64,000 bases of DNA, from the NCBI RefSeq assembly GCF_047511655.1, contig NC_133401.1, positions 15,098,001 to 15,162,000 of the forward strand, given 5' to 3'. The notes under the pieces were generated by a model. The model was not told where the DNA came from and searched no databases. It saw only the letters and a program-made list of their open reading frames with translations. The stretch is from Castor canadensis. Lineage: Eukaryota; Chordata; Mammalia; Rodentia; Castoridae. Positions 1-13,600 of the stretch are shown one piece after another; the first letter of the stretch is position 1, and the number at the start of each line of letters is the position of its first letter. The translations under genes were made by a program, and so were the position numbers.

Positions 1-3000
1 GCCCGTGTGGTGAAACCAGAACTGCCATTGCTGAGGGCTGGGGTCGGAAGAAGGTCCTGGAGGGGGGTGACGAGCCTGATGCCTTGGCTGAGTCATGCGT
101 GTGTGTATGCTCTGACTCGTAGAGGGACAAGAGGGCACAGGTGGGCCCAAGTCTTAAGAGGAGAATACTGTTTGGGGTAGGTTGACCCTGGGGGAGAGGG
201 CACAGTGCGCTTGGTGGGCCCAGGGGGACTTGTGTGGCAGGACAACACAATCTGGTTTCCAGACAGGAGACAACTGTCAACTGCTGCGGGTAGCAGATTG
301 GTGACTGGGTCCTGACTAGGTGCTGGGGATGGAACCCAGGGCCTCAAGTATGCTACTGAAGTTTCAATCCCATGTCCCTTTCGACCTTGGTGTCCCTCTA
401 GAGGCAGCCAATCAGTGGGTGGCTGGGACTGGCACAATGGTGCCTAGCAACGGGGTTACAGAGAGGTGGGGGACAAATTTGGGCCTGCTTGGCTGCCTGG
501 GAGTGATGGCAGGGTGGGGGTGGCCAGGAAGAAGAGGCCACACTGCCTGGGACTCCCCTCAGTGTGGGGAAGGCACAATGAGACCGGGGTGACAGTGCGA
601 GTGGATGGCTCCCATGAACATTGAAAAAGAGGTGAGGCCAAGGGCACAACTCCATAGCCCAAACTGAATCTCTCTCAAGTTGGTGTCTCCCTGATGTGAG
701 TGAGTTTCTGGTGTGACTGAGTGGGACAAATTTTGTAAGTCTGCCTGATTTTGATTCAGTGTGTCTAGGACTCTTGAGCTGGTCACCAAGTTTGGGGTTA
801 CCTGTCACTACGTAGTTGTGTATGTTAGTCACTTTTCATCAGTGTGACAAAAATACCTGTGCAAATCAACGTAAGGGACAAAGGACTTATTTTGGCTCCA
901 CTGCTATGGGTCTGTGGTGAGTCAGATCATCATGGCGGCTGGAGCACACATGTGACAGAGGCGGCTGTCACATCATGGTGTCAGGAAGCAGACACAGGAA
1001 GAGGCGAGGATGGGGCTACTCCCCTCAAAGACACGCCCCCAAGGACCCATTTGCTCCAATCAGGCCCCACCTTTCAGTGTCTGCCACCTCCCATATCCAA
1101 TCACAGGCCATCCGTGGGTTAATGCATTGATGATGTCAGAGCCCTCATGATCCAGTCACTTCCCCAAAGCCCCGCATGTGAACACGACACTGGGGACCAA
1201 GCTTTCAGCACGTGAACCTTTTGGCAGGACACTTCATATCCCAGCTAAATGCTGAAGGACTGAGAATGGGGGTGTGTGTGTGTGGTGGGGGCTAGGGTGG
1301 AGTCTGAAAGCGGCATGTCACTGTGACTTGTGCAACACAAGAGGGCGAGGCTAAGTGTCCCAGTGAGACCATCCTGAGCCACTCACTAGGAACTGACACT
1401 ATGCTCGGCTCCTGGTGGTGATCAGCGGGTGCAAAAGGGATTCAAACTCACGCCTTCCCAAGCCTGAGCTCTTCTGTGCTCAGTGAAGGGTCACGTGTTT
1501 AAAAAATTAAACTACCAGGTTGGGAGTGGTGGTGGATAGGACCAGGGTGGGCCCTAGGGCTGCTGTGGGCCAGGCCAAGGGTGGGAGGGGAGGGTTGTGC
1601 ATTCGGGAGCTGGGTTTCCAGTTTGGAGCTCACCGGGCTGGGACAGGACTGGTGATTGAACCAGTGGCACCTGCCACCGCTTTCCTGAGGCTTGGGGGGA
1701 CACCAGTAGCTGACTTGCTGCCCAGCATGGCGGGCTCAGAATGGCCTAGAAACGTTTGAGTGGAGAAGAGCCCTTCCTCCTGAGCCTGGGGGTCTTGGGG
1801 AGGGGGAGGGTGTGCAGTTTAGGCTGAAAGCTCAGGTTCACAGCCAGGGCACAGACGGCCAGGGGAAAATGGATGGGATTGGAACACCTGGCTTAGCACT
1901 GCAGGTTGGGAAGAGATTCAGGCGCCAGGGCAGGTGAGGGAGGCTCACCTTTCAGCTACAACAGGAGCAGAAATATGAAGTGACCTCCCTTGGAGAGTGT
2001 CCTGGGTGCCTGGCTTCCCCTGCTGTCTAGGAGGAAGCCATAACGGGGAGTCAAGTCCTCTCCCAGGCTCTGCCTCTGCCATTGTGGTGGTACAGAAGAA
2101 GCTAGGAAAACACAGCCAAGGAGGCTTTGGAGGCTGGTGGCGGGTGGCAGATGGAGGCACCAGGGAGTTGGCTTCACCCTTAGGTGCTCAGGGATCTGGG
2201 AATTCTAACCCCAAATAACTCGACTTTAGGAAACCGTTCCAGACTCAGGCTCCACTCTTACGTTGGGGTTACTAAGGGTGCTGATTCCTTTTGCAAAAGG
2301 ACACCCCTCTCATGCACCAAAGGGGGTACAGAGGATCATGGTAGAGAAATCCCAGACCCCCCAGGTGGTCCCTTCAAATCCACGCTCCTAACCAGCCCAG
2401 GCCCCGTGGACATTGTGACGTCGTTCCAAACTCAAGATGCCCTGGCCCCACGCGGGGCAGGGCTAGAAAGGTCAGGAATAGATATGGCATGCTCCCCACA
2501 CTGGGCCTCAGGTTTGAGAGGTTGTCTTCTCCCTCCTCTTCCCCCCCACAGCCAGCTGGTTCCTGCATTTTGTCCCTTTGCCTCCATCTCTTCCTCTCTC
2601 GGCCCCCATCCGGAGCCCCTCAGCCCCTCCTCAATTCAGGCCTTGCTCTCTCCATACGGCAAAGAGCCCCAGCCTCCTGCTTTGGCTTCTGGACTCCACA
2701 CTCATTGCCCGTTTTTTTCTCGCCTACTTGAACCTTCCATGATCAAGTGGTCCAGCCTGAAATTCCAGACCCTTCCCCAGCTCACCTCGGCCTGAACCCT
2801 GACCACAGGAAAGCTGGATCTTCCTAAGCCAGCAGAACTGGGAGTGCTCTGTGGAGTTAACTCTCCATTTAATAAAGGAGGGATCCTCTAGGGATATGGC
2901 CCAAGTAGTAGAGCGCTTGCCTAGTAGATGCAAGGCCCTGAGTTCAAATCCTGGTACTGCCAAAAACCAAAACAAAACAAGGAAGGGACCTGTCCCCTAC

Positions 3001-6000
3001 AGCCTGTCCTACCCCTTGCAGAAAAAGGAAATAAAGGCCACAGTGGGGACAGGATCTGCCTGATGTCACCCAAAAGTCCCTGGCACGGATGGGATTAGAC
3101 ATGGTTGTGTCTGCACTGGTTTTCCCTGGCCATGATATTGGTGAGGTCAAGTCCCAAAGGCAGGGCTGGGCTTGCCTCGCTGTGCACCCCGGTTCTGAAC
3201 AGACAAGGTGCTCAGAAGCTGGGCAGTGAGGGTGGACATTTCCACAAACACAACGGACCCATTGGGCTGCTTCCTTCAGGCCTGGGATGACTGGGCTCAG
3301 AGGCCTAAGCATGTGCAGTAGAGGGGTTTGTATGACAAAAAGGACTTGAGAGAACTGGCCTCTGTCCTGCTGGCGCAGGGTTGTCTCACAGTGTAGCCCA
3401 GGCTGCCTCCCAACTGTGATCCTCTTGCCTTTGCTTCCTGAGTGCTGGGATTATAGGTGTGCACTGCCATGCCTGGCTTGATTTTTATTTTATGGTTTCT
3501 TTTTAATTGGTGAGAGGGAAAGCGAGGAGAGAGACGCTGCCTGTGGGACTATACATTTATCAAGGTCCATTTGCTTTATCCTGAGGGTGCTGTGGATGGC
3601 CTAAAACCTGCTTGAAGAGAGAACTGATTTGCATTGTTTTACCGCGCTTTGGGATGTGTTGGCTTGTGGGTCAGTGAGGTGAGGAACAAGTGGGTCGTGC
3701 TTCAACCACAGAGCAGGGGAAGCTTTACCTCGGCCAAGGTGACAAGTTCCAAGTGGCTTTCAAACAACTTATGACAGGTCTGAAAGTGGATGCCAAGAAG
3801 GCATTTGTCATTAATATTAAAAGCATGATTGACATGCAGAGATATCTAGAGAAGGGAAACTGAGAAAATATAATTCTTTCTCTTGTGGTGCTGAGGTTGG
3901 AACCCAGGGCCTCGCACACATTGGCAAGTGCTCAACCACTGAACTATACCCCAAACCTTTTGTGTTTCGAGACAGTGTCTCGCTGACTTTGCTTGGGCTG
4001 GCCTGACCTTGAGATCCTCCTGACCCCACCACCAAGTAGCTGGGATTACAGGCATGCATCATCACGCCTGGCTATGAGAACATATTCCTTTACCTGTCCC
4101 ATCGAAGGTCAAATTCTGAAGACCAAGCCCTGGTAGGTCAGGAAGTCTTGGCCAGTAAAGCTTAGCCCAGCCTCAGCCAGGTCAACACATTGGCGCTATT
4201 GATGCAGCTGGGGGAGACCAGGCTTTCAAGGCGGTGAACCTGCCAGTAGTGACCGGTGTGGGCCACACTTGCTGGACATTGGTTGGGACAGGTGCAGGCA
4301 CACTGACTTGTGTCATCACCATGGCGGGGCTGGGAAACAAGGATCCAGGCTCAGCTTGTGTGGTGTGGAGGAGCCAACTGTAGACTCCACACTCCAGCTG
4401 CTCTCCGGGCACCCCGAATCACCATCTAGGGCCTGCTGACTGGGTGTAGACACCCCCACCTGGTGGGGGCTGCTGGATGGTGCTACCTGTGTCATCCTCA
4501 CAGCAGCTCATTTCACAGCCAGCTAGGCCAGCTGGGTCTGCAGTGAGGGCCCGTGCTCTGCCGTCCCTCACTCCCAGGTAGGCCTCAACTTTGCTGCCTC
4601 CCTCAGTCATTGCCCAACACCTTCCCTGAGGACAGTGCTCAGGCGGATCCTGGATGGTCTGAGTCATCCCCCACAGGCAGTAGCTGGAGGGGCAGGTCCA
4701 GGCTCTGGGGCATGGGGAGGAAGGACCTTTGAAGGACTGCTTCATCTTCTGGCTAGGGCCCAAAGCGGGCAAAGGGGTTCCCTGGGCCACACTGTAACGG
4801 AACCAGGATCCACAGTACAACGCTGCTCACAGCAGCCATTTCCTGACAGTCGGCTCTTGTGACAAGAGAACCATTTGAGTTAAAAAAGGGCTGAGCCGGG
4901 CATGGTGGTGCATGTCTGTAATCCCAGCACTCAGGAGGTAGAGGCAGGAAGATCATGAGTTTCAGGTCAGCCTGGGCTACTCAGTGAAAGAAAAGAAAGG
5001 GGAAGAGAAAGGGCAGAAAAATGTATTTGCAAAGTTAGAGTGGAGCAGACACTGTGTGCTCAATGCAGATTCAGCAAGGGCACAATTTTTGCACCTTGTT
5101 TGTAGGCAGGAAAACAAGCCCAGGGAGGTTTGATAATTTGCCTAAGGCCACACAGGGAGCAAGGCTGGCACCTGAATGAAGGCAGCCTGGCTCCAGCGCT
5201 GACACCCTTGCGCCATGTGCCATACCCATGCCAGTGTGGAACCTGAGTGGGGCCTCCTGCCGTGGATGACGGAAGGAATCCAAGGTCGCCCTGTGCTCCA
5301 TGGGTGAACTGGGCAAGGGCTCCTTTCCTTGGCTGGAGGGGACGATGAGGAACCAGAGCACAAGCAGCATTGCTGGTGGCCATGCCCGCCAGCTGGAAGC
5401 CCTTGCTTGGAAGCACACGTGCCTGGTGGCCACCCACGTCCTGCACCATCAACCTCAGTCCCGTGCTTGCCCTCAGGGTATGGCTTGCCACCTGCACACA
5501 CGCCAGCTTCCTGGAAAGCCACTGCCACATCTGTCTTCTGTCAAGCTGCCGGAGCAACATCCTGGTGGGGGGGGACCGGCCCATGCACCAGTCACCAAGG
5601 CGCTGGTGATGGGAACGCTGGGCCAGGCTCCCAGAGCAGCCTCCGCTCTCGCCGTCCTGGGCATCCTGCATTGTCCCTCACCACCTCCCGGATGCCCTGG
5701 ATGTGACAGCCAACACCTGCTGATTCATCCTCTGCCAGGAGACCCTAGGTGAATCCAATCCTGAGACCCGGCCAGCAGAAACGGCAGGGGAGGCTGGGAG
5801 GACACAGCTCTATCTGTCCCCAGGCTCCGTGGTGCTAGGGGATAGAAAGGAAGAAACTCCAGCTCATCCTTTCTTGGATGGAAATCCAACTCTTTGTGGA
5901 TTGAACCTGTGTGCCAAGTGTTTTCTTTGCCCTTCTCTGGCCACCATCCCCAAGTTAACCAGCAGACACCCCCCTCCCCGCCCCGGATAGCATGGTATAT

Positions 6001-7215
6001 GGTTTTTGGTGACAGTGGGGTTTGAACTCAGGGCCTCACACTTGCTAGGCAGGTGCTTTACCACTTAAGCTACTCCACCAGCCCTTTTTTTGTGTTGGAT
6101 TTTTCAAGATAGGGTCTCACGAACTATTTGCCCCGGCTGGCCTCAAACTGCGATCTTCCTGATCTCTGCCTTCTGAGTAGCTAGAGTTACAGGCATAATC
6201 CCCACTGGTTTTTGGTTTTTTGAGATGGTTTCATTTTGCTATGTAGCTCTAGCTGGCCTGGATCTCTTGATCCTTCTACCTCAGTCTTCTGAGTGCTGGG
6301 ATTACAGGCATGCACCACCCTACTTGGCTTAGGGCATAGGTTTGACAGGGAAGGGTTCAGTTATCCAGCTGGAGAAGGCAGTTAGGAGGGTTTCTGCCCA
6401 GATTGGGGGATGGGATAAATGATTCAGAAGTGTTTGTCAGAGGGCCCCAGCTCTGAGGGGCCTTGCAGATCACCAAAATGTTGGGGTAATGGCTGGAGAA
6501 AGGAGCCAGGGGACTTTAGCCCTGCTCTCTCTGGAATCCTGCATGGACTCCCCACTTTCGGCTTGTCCTCTACTCCCCTTCTTCAGTTGCATTCTTTTAA
6601 GAAGCCCCAGGATCCCCAATGGACACCAGGACTGGACAGGCCTGAGAGGCATAGCCAGGGAGACAAGGCAGACAGAAGAGGCTCAGCTGCTCTAGAATGG
6701 ACCACTGGCATGACCTGCGGGTAAAGACTAGTTTGGGGTGGCGAGAGCGATTTGCAGAGAAACTATGAGCAGTGCTGGACTGAGCTACAGGCTGGACTGA
6801 GCTGAGGGATGAGGGTTGGCTGTCCACTGGGTGGTATGAGAGTGAGCTCAGCCTTTGAATCTGAGCAAGAGCAGGTGAGGCTCATATTCAGGGAAGAATC
6901 CAATAGCAGGCGCTGTCTGCAAAGGTAAGTAAGGTATTTGAAAGAAGGGCAAGCTCTCGTTTTTAGATCAAAACAGCCATTGCATTTAACTCACGGGCAG
7001 GCACTGTCATGGGGTCACTGTACTCCACCGCACCATGTATCTTTCTGTCCGAAACACAGGGAAGGAAGGTGACTGGCCCTTTTCAGGGGCTTCCTCCTAG
7101 CTGACGCAGGTCCCTATCTGCTCCTCAGACCCCTGAGAGATGGTGATCAGGTGCCAAGGGGGGCCGAGGACAATCGGCCGGGTTTCCCAGGGTGGGGGAC
7201 ACAGAAGAGGAGACG
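1..7215. other. Intergenic DNA downstream of SMG9
   Basis: No gene can be supported here. Recognisable contents are an ID-like fragment (minus, 315-385), the repeat at 819-1250, an ID-like SINE at 2885-2980, a B1-like element at 3370-3480 (minus) and a composite/ID SINE at 3880-4075 (minus). They continue with a B1-like element at 4895-4985, a MIR at 5090-5190, and SINEs at 6007-6325 (minus). In human the neighbour on this side is IRGC, whose single large exon is not in the window. Confidence 0.65.
819..1250 (+). mobile_element. Dispersed repeat resembling a mouse family, class not determined
   Basis: It begins TATGTTAGTCACTTTTCATC and continues through a CATCATGGCGGCTGG segment, a CACGCCCCCAAGG segment and ACTGGGGACCAAGCTTTCAG. 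I recall the same order in a common mouse dispersed repeat but cannot name it reliably. Confidence 0.55.
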
Positions 7216-7663
7216 AGCAGGCTTGCACAACTGTTTATTTGAACCACCAGATGTGTCCCAACCAGGAGCTCTCCAGACCCCACCAAGCCTCTTGGGGAAG
7301 GCGTGGAGTTGGGGAGAGGGACCTGCAGCTCCTGCCCCTGAAGCACAAGGTCCAGATGGGGTCAGGCTTCCTGGGGACCACTCAGACTCCTCCCACTGCC
7401 CGTCCCTGTGGGGGACGACTTGGGATGGGCTGCCCATCCCAGGTTGGGGGTGGGATCTCTTAATGTCACCCCTTGAACAGCCCTCCAGTTGAGGGTGGGG
7501 GCCTGGCCCTGGACATCTCATGCTTTCTCTGGGCGGGAAAGCCACGATCCCTCGTCCATGGGGCCTGCTGCCACTCTGCATGCTGCCAGGGGAAGGTTGC
7601 ATGTGCTCCCTCACTGCCCACTGGCGGCCCTGCGTGTCCCTGCATGGCGTATTCCCCTCAGCT
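7216..7663 (-). other. SMG9: SMG9 3' untranslated region
   Basis: This stretch lies between the SMG9 stop codon (7664-7666) and the AATAAA signal at 7234-7239. It is GC-rich and has no recognisable interspersed repeat. Open frames across it are non-coding shadows. The exact cleavage site is inferred to lie 10-25 nt beyond the signal. Confidence 0.75.
7234..7239 (-). terminator. SMG9: SMG9 poly(A) signal AATAAA
   Basis: The plus strand reads TTTATT here, which is AATAAA on the gene strand, about 430 nt past the stop codon. No other canonical hexamer lies between it and the stop codon. Confidence 0.8.
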
Positions 7664-10600
7664 TCAGGCCAGCAGGCGGCTGTACTCTGCCAGGGCAGAG
7701 GACTTTTTCACACCATCCCAGATTCGGGCAGCATAGTGAAACCTGTGGGAGAGAACAGCAGTCAGGTAGGTCTGGCACTGCAGGGGGCTCACCTAGCCTA
7801 GCAATCGCCTGGGACAGGTGGGAGACCGAGGCCTGTGTTTGATCCAGTGTGTGACCTGGAGCCACGTGGAGCCCAGAGGCCCTGACTGGGATGAAAGACA
7901 CCAGCCATGATGGGAAAGGTCCTGCTTCTCATCTCACCCAGGAAGCTCAGCTAGAGGTACTGGGCATGGACAAAGACCCAAGCCCCACGTGGAGGCTCCA
8001 TGGAGGAGAGCTGCCTCCACTTCCCCTCAGTGTGTGGTGGGGAAGCAGCCAGCAGTTTCTTGTCCAGCCTTAGTGTTTCCAGCTCCTCCCCTCCTACTGG
8101 GCCCCAGTTCTGAGCAATGGGAGGAGCATGGCTGGGCTCAAACAGACTCAGCTTCAGCTCTGCCCAGCAGCCTGCAGTGGCTTCCTGCTGTCTTGTCTGT
8201 ACTCCCAGTCCCTGGCCACAGCCACTCTAAACAGGCCCCAGGGAGTCAAGTAAAGAGGCCACACCAAGTCACACGTTCTCTTTCAAATCTGTCTCTCTTT
8301 GAAATGAAGTGAGACAGCCCAGACCTGTTTGCTGTGGACTCTGGACACAGGCGTCAGGTGAAGCAGGGGCAGGAAAGTGGTGCAACACCATGCCAAAACA
8401 GGGAAGGAGGATAATAGAGGGACGTAAGACAGAGCCCCTGAGAGGAAAGCTGAGAGCGCAACTCCTGTGGTTCCTGCTGGCTCTGATCCCCATCTCCTGT
8501 GAGGTTCTGCCACTCACGACCTTGGAATCAATCCTCATGCTTAACCAGCTGGTTCTTCTCCCACCTATCAATTGGCCCCTAACCACAGGAGCCTCCTTGC
8601 TGTTGGTACTTTTCTTTGAGCCTGAATTGCTACCAGACAAATTTGACAGAATTTCCAGACCACTGGCTAGCCAGAAGGATTGAGGTGTCAGGAAACAGAT
8701 GCTGCCTGGCATGGGCGAGGAGCTGACAAGACAGTGCAGCCACCATCACCTAGGAAAAGAACCCAAGGCATGAGCCCCTTCAGTCTGCACAAGGGTGGGC
8801 ATCTCAAACAGATCCCTACAGATAGCTCTTACCAGTTCTTTTCGGTGAGGATTGTGTGTGACAGCTGTGGCCGTGCCATGGACATCACTTGGCTCCGGAG
8901 CTTGCTCACCAAAGACTGGAAACTGGGGTGGCCCCGGTACCCAGGAAGCAGGGAGAATAGTGGGCTGGAACCCGGCCCTGGAAAATCGGGGCAGGCACCT
9001 CAGAGTTAAGCCCCGGCCCTACCTCCCTGGGGTCAGGCTGGAGCCCACATGTCCTGGAGGGAGACATGCACCTGCTCTTGGCGGGTTCTCGCTCTCTGCT
9101 TCACTGTCCATGAAGGGCACCAGGAACAGGTTGACCTCGGAATCCAGGAAGTCAGGTGGCAGCCCGGGGAAGATGTTGCACTGTAACATGGACAGGGTAC
9201 CTGGAGGAGAGAGCGTGGCAGGCTGCAGGCACCGTGCTGCGGTTGGAGGTGTGTGTGGGGGGAAGTAGAGGCTGCTGGCCAGTCTGGAGGCAGTGTGGGG
9301 GCCTCACCCTTGTAGCGCAGGTGGGAGTGTGCCATGAGCTGGTCGATCATCAGGTGCATCTGGCGCAGCTTCCGTGGGCAGAAGTCCTCACGGCGAGCTT
9401 TGTTCTGCAGGAAGACTGAGGGGGCCACAGGCCATGAGGCCGGCAATGCTTGGCCTCATGGGCTCCCGCTTCCCTCCCTGAGTTCTGATCACTGCATCAA
9501 TGTTTGTGTAACTCTGCTTTAGCCCAGGCCCTGTGCAGGGCCATACTGGGGACCCAGTGGCAAGGCAGACTTGGTTTCTGCCCTCTGGGAGCCCTGGGTG
9601 ATGGAAAAGACAGATGAGGAAGATGGCTACATGGTCAGTAGCAGTGCAGGAGGCAGGAGGGATGCAGCGAGACCGGAGGAGGTAAGGGAGACCCTTCCTG
9701 GGCAGGGCTGGGCGGGGGGTCATAAATGTAGCAGAGCAGGACATCACAGGCACAGGAAGAGTAGGTGGGGAGGCAGAACAGGTGCTCCAGGGTCACTCGG
9801 CTCAACCTAGCACTTTTCTTTCCTTGAGCCAGGGAAAGAAGCCTGGTTCCGCCTGTTCTGATCAGGGAAGTATGGGAACCCAAGAGGCAGCAGATGCTTT
9901 CCGGTTTCCCTCCTCTCAGATTCCCCCTTCTCCCCACTTCCTCAGGGTGCTCCTGGCTTCTACCCCAGAACGGCTCTCACCCAGGTGGGGGTAGTACTCG
10001 GTGCCTTCATCGGAACCTGAGGAGTTGCTGGACTCGTGGCTGGGGGATGGGGTGGAGGGCTTCACCATCTCCGCTGTCTGCAGGAACCTGGGGGTGGGGC
10101 GTGAGAGACTGATGCTTCTACATCTGGGCCCTCAGTTCCATAGCCTGGGTGGGGGCTCCCCCTGGAGATGCTCACGAAAGCCTTGACCATGCTCAGAGAA
10201 AGAAACGAATGTGTTGTATTTCTCATACAATGTTTGAGAGTTCAAAAAGCTGTCCCAACACCAGTCCTGGACTAATGAGAACTGTGCAAAGTTTAATGAC
10301 TTTACCTCATTAAAAAATAGCTGGAAGCCAGGCATCAGTGGCTCATGCTACTTGGGAGGCTGAGATCAACAGGATCACAGTTCCAGGCCAACTCGTGCAA
10401 AAATAAATAAATAAATAAAACCAAAAACCTGAGACTCCATCTTAACAGAAAAAGAAAGAAAGCTGGGTGTGGTGGCATGAGCCTATTATTCCAGTGACAT
10501 TGGGAAGCCTAAAGAGGATGGAGGTCCAGGCCAGCCTGGACAAAAAGCAAGACCCTACTTCTAAAATAACCAGAGCAACAAGGGCTGGCAAAGTGGCTCA

Positions 10601-13600
10601 GGCGGTAGAGTGTGCCTGTCTAATGAAGAAGCCCTGAGCTCAAACCCCAGAGCCACCAAAAAAAAAAAAGGCCGAGTGTGGAGGACTGCGTCTGTAGTTC
10701 CAGTGCGTCTGTAGTTCCAGTACTTGGGAGGTTGAGGGGCGGAAGGATCGCTTAAGCCTAGGAGTTTGAGATCAGCCTGGGTCTCAAAAGAAACAAAAAA
10801 GCCTTTATTTTTTAGAACAGTTTTAGGTTGACAGCAAAACTGAGCAGCAAGAAGCACGTTCCCATACACCTCCTGCCCTCACATGCACAGCCTCCCGACA
10901 TCCCCGCCACAGCAGGGGTGCTCTTGTCCCACCTGAACCTACACGGAGACATCCTGTCACCCTAAGTCACCACTCCTGTTAGGGTTCTGTCTTGCTGGTG
11001 CAAACTCTCCAGTTTGGACAGACACACGACACGCTCCCACCACAGCAGCATCACAAAGAGCAGTGTTCACTGCCCACAGGTTCTCTGTGCTCTGCCTACC
11101 CATTCCCCTGTCCTGCCCCACCCCATATTTTGCCTTTTCTAGATGTCATACAGTTGGGTCACACAGTGTGTCAGTTTTTCACACGGGCTTCTCTCACTCA
11201 GTAAGATGCACTGTGGTCCCCCGTGTCTTTTCACGGCTCAGTACCACATTTCCCTTCAGCACTGAATAATACACCATTGTTGGGTGTCCCAGCTTCTTCA
11301 GCCATTCACTTGCTGCAAGACACTCTGGTTGCTTCCAAGTTCTGGCAGTTATGAATAAAGCTGCTATAAATATCTGCACATGGGTTTTTATGTGGACACA
11401 CGTTCAGTTTATGCTATTTTAAAGTAATTCTTCCAAGTATGTAAAATTAAACAAAATAAACCTATTATCTAAGCACATCATCCACACTTTCAAGGCCCCA
11501 CCTTCAGACAGTGGCTTCAAAACACAGCTCTGCCATGCGCCTCCCCCAACCCATACCCCTGCCAGAATGAAACTCTGCAAGTGCAGTCGGTCTTATCTGT
11601 TTTGTTCACACCTGCGTTCCCAGTGCCTGGCACATGCAGATAGATGTTCTGTATACTTGGTATGTGGATAGATCCCAGTGGGTGGCCGTAGGAGGGGTTC
11701 TCAGAGTTAAGTTGCTCAGGAATGGTCACAAGCAGCCTGCTCCCTGGCTCACCCCCATGTCCAGTGTTAATACGAACAGTCTGTCAGCTGCTCTCGGGGG
11801 CAGGCACAACACTGGAACAGCTTTCAACTTTTTAGCTTACCCCACCTGCACAGAACAGCTCTGCTGATGACAAACCACAGAGAGGCAAGTACACTCCAAC
11901 CAGAGCTGGGATTCAAACCCAGAGCCGTCTGACTTTGGGGACATGTGCTCCCTAATCCCAGTACTCCCTCCTCTTCTGCCCAGGCCCTGGGCCTGAAGTT
12001 GCCCAGGCATGGCTCCTCCAGGCGCACCCGCCTCTCTTCCTACCAAACCTAAAAAGGACCAGATAGGCCTAGTCCTTGTGCCATCCAGTCAGAATTCATA
12101 TTCAGTTCTACCTGGTATGGTCACTGTAGGAGGTGCTGGGCCCTGCCCTCCTGCTGCTGGCACTGTAATGGGGAGAGGTCATTAGAGATGGACAGGGCCT
12201 GTGGGTGTGTGCGTGACAAGTGAACAGAGGAAGCGCAGTGGAAGGAAGGAGTGATAGGATGCTATGGGGGACGGCAGGGAAGGGCAGCAGAACAGCAGGA
12301 CAGAAGGAGTCTCTGTGCAAAATGTCCCCAGCTAAGGGAATAGGCATGCAAAGGTCCAGAGCTGCAGAATGACAGCCCAGCCGCTCTGCTGTAATGGAGG
12401 GAGTGAGGGAAAGGGGGTGGGGGAGGGGTGGGATCAGCAAAGAGTCCCTGGTCCCTGCCAGGCAGCACAGGGAGGATTCTGCATGCTACTCTGAACACAC
12501 ACACACACAATTCCCTAAGTGTGTGAATTGAGGGGACTTAGGTGGGGACTCCACTCCCACTCACATCTCAAAAGGGTCCCTCTGGCTGCTGTGTGCACTG
12601 ACACCTTGGGCCAGTGGGACCGTCTCTTGCCTTACTCTCCCAGCCCAGCTCCTCACCTGTACAGACTGAGATCGGTGAACCAGTCCTGAACGATGATCAC
12701 CACATGGCAGACGGTAAAGAGGAAGGCAGCAATCTGCAGTGACTGCAGGAGAGGACAGCAGAGTTGAGGGGCTCTCCTCCCAGACCCGGGTTCCCGAGTG
12801 CAGGACTTCACTGAAGGAGAAGCAGGACAAGGCCACAGAGCCTTCCAGCTCCTACTGCGTGTTGAGCCCCAAATGAAGCAAGGTGGGAGTGGCACCCCAT
12901 TTTATCCGGGAGGATGCTGAGCCTTGAAGGGGGAGGAGCAGGGCCAGAAGTTGAACCAGACCAGACTCTCACTGCTGTCCTCTCCCTGCAGCCTTTGGGG
13001 CACGCAGGGCTCTTACGAAGAAGAAACTATATTCAGTTCCTCATGGCAGATCTTGGGAGGCTCGGGCCCCTGGATGGGCCTGGCTCAGCTCCCTCACCTG
13101 CATCTCCACGTAGGTGTGGGGAAGGTTGTACTCGGGAGGCAGTTTGCGGTCATTATTGATGAGATGGTCCAAGATGGATGGACTCAGGATGGGCTGAATG
13201 ATGCAAGAGAGAGAAGATTACATGGGGGAAGGGATGGTTGTGGCTACCCAAGTTCCACCCGCTGAAGGCAAATGCACTGCCTGTCTCAGGACAAAGCAAG
13301 GCCAGAAACACAAGCAAACAACTTCTAATTAGTCCAGTACCAGTCAGTGAGAAGAAACTAAAACAAAACTTCCAAAACAGACACTTTTCCCCAGCTCCTT
13401 TACAAATCCTTGCTGCTGTCCAGCACCATCTCCTAATGATAATAAGTTTAGCACTCACTTGAGTGAGTCACACCTCTTAAAGCTGCCTTTTGCTGTTTGT
13501 TGTTTCTTAATGCTTTCAAAGCTTTGCTAAGATAATTATGTAGGTCAAAGACGATTAGCGTGGAATTGGTGAGGATTTCAGAACTATACAGTGCCCGTAC

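Noticed and set aside
2184-2795. 203-codon open frame on the plus strand
   Set aside because: No recognisable domain, proline/serine-rich low-complexity composition, overlapping open frames on other strands, and no splice or conservation support.
2885-2980. tRNA-like sequence with A- and B-box words
   Set aside because: It is an ID-type SINE with an A-rich tail and no intact cloverleaf; the same applies to the copies at 47.6, 52.2 and 56.1 kb.
5060-5752. Overlapping long open frames on both strands (up to 203 codons)
   Set aside because: The region starts with a MIR and has GC-rich sequence open in several frames at once; none resembles a known protein.
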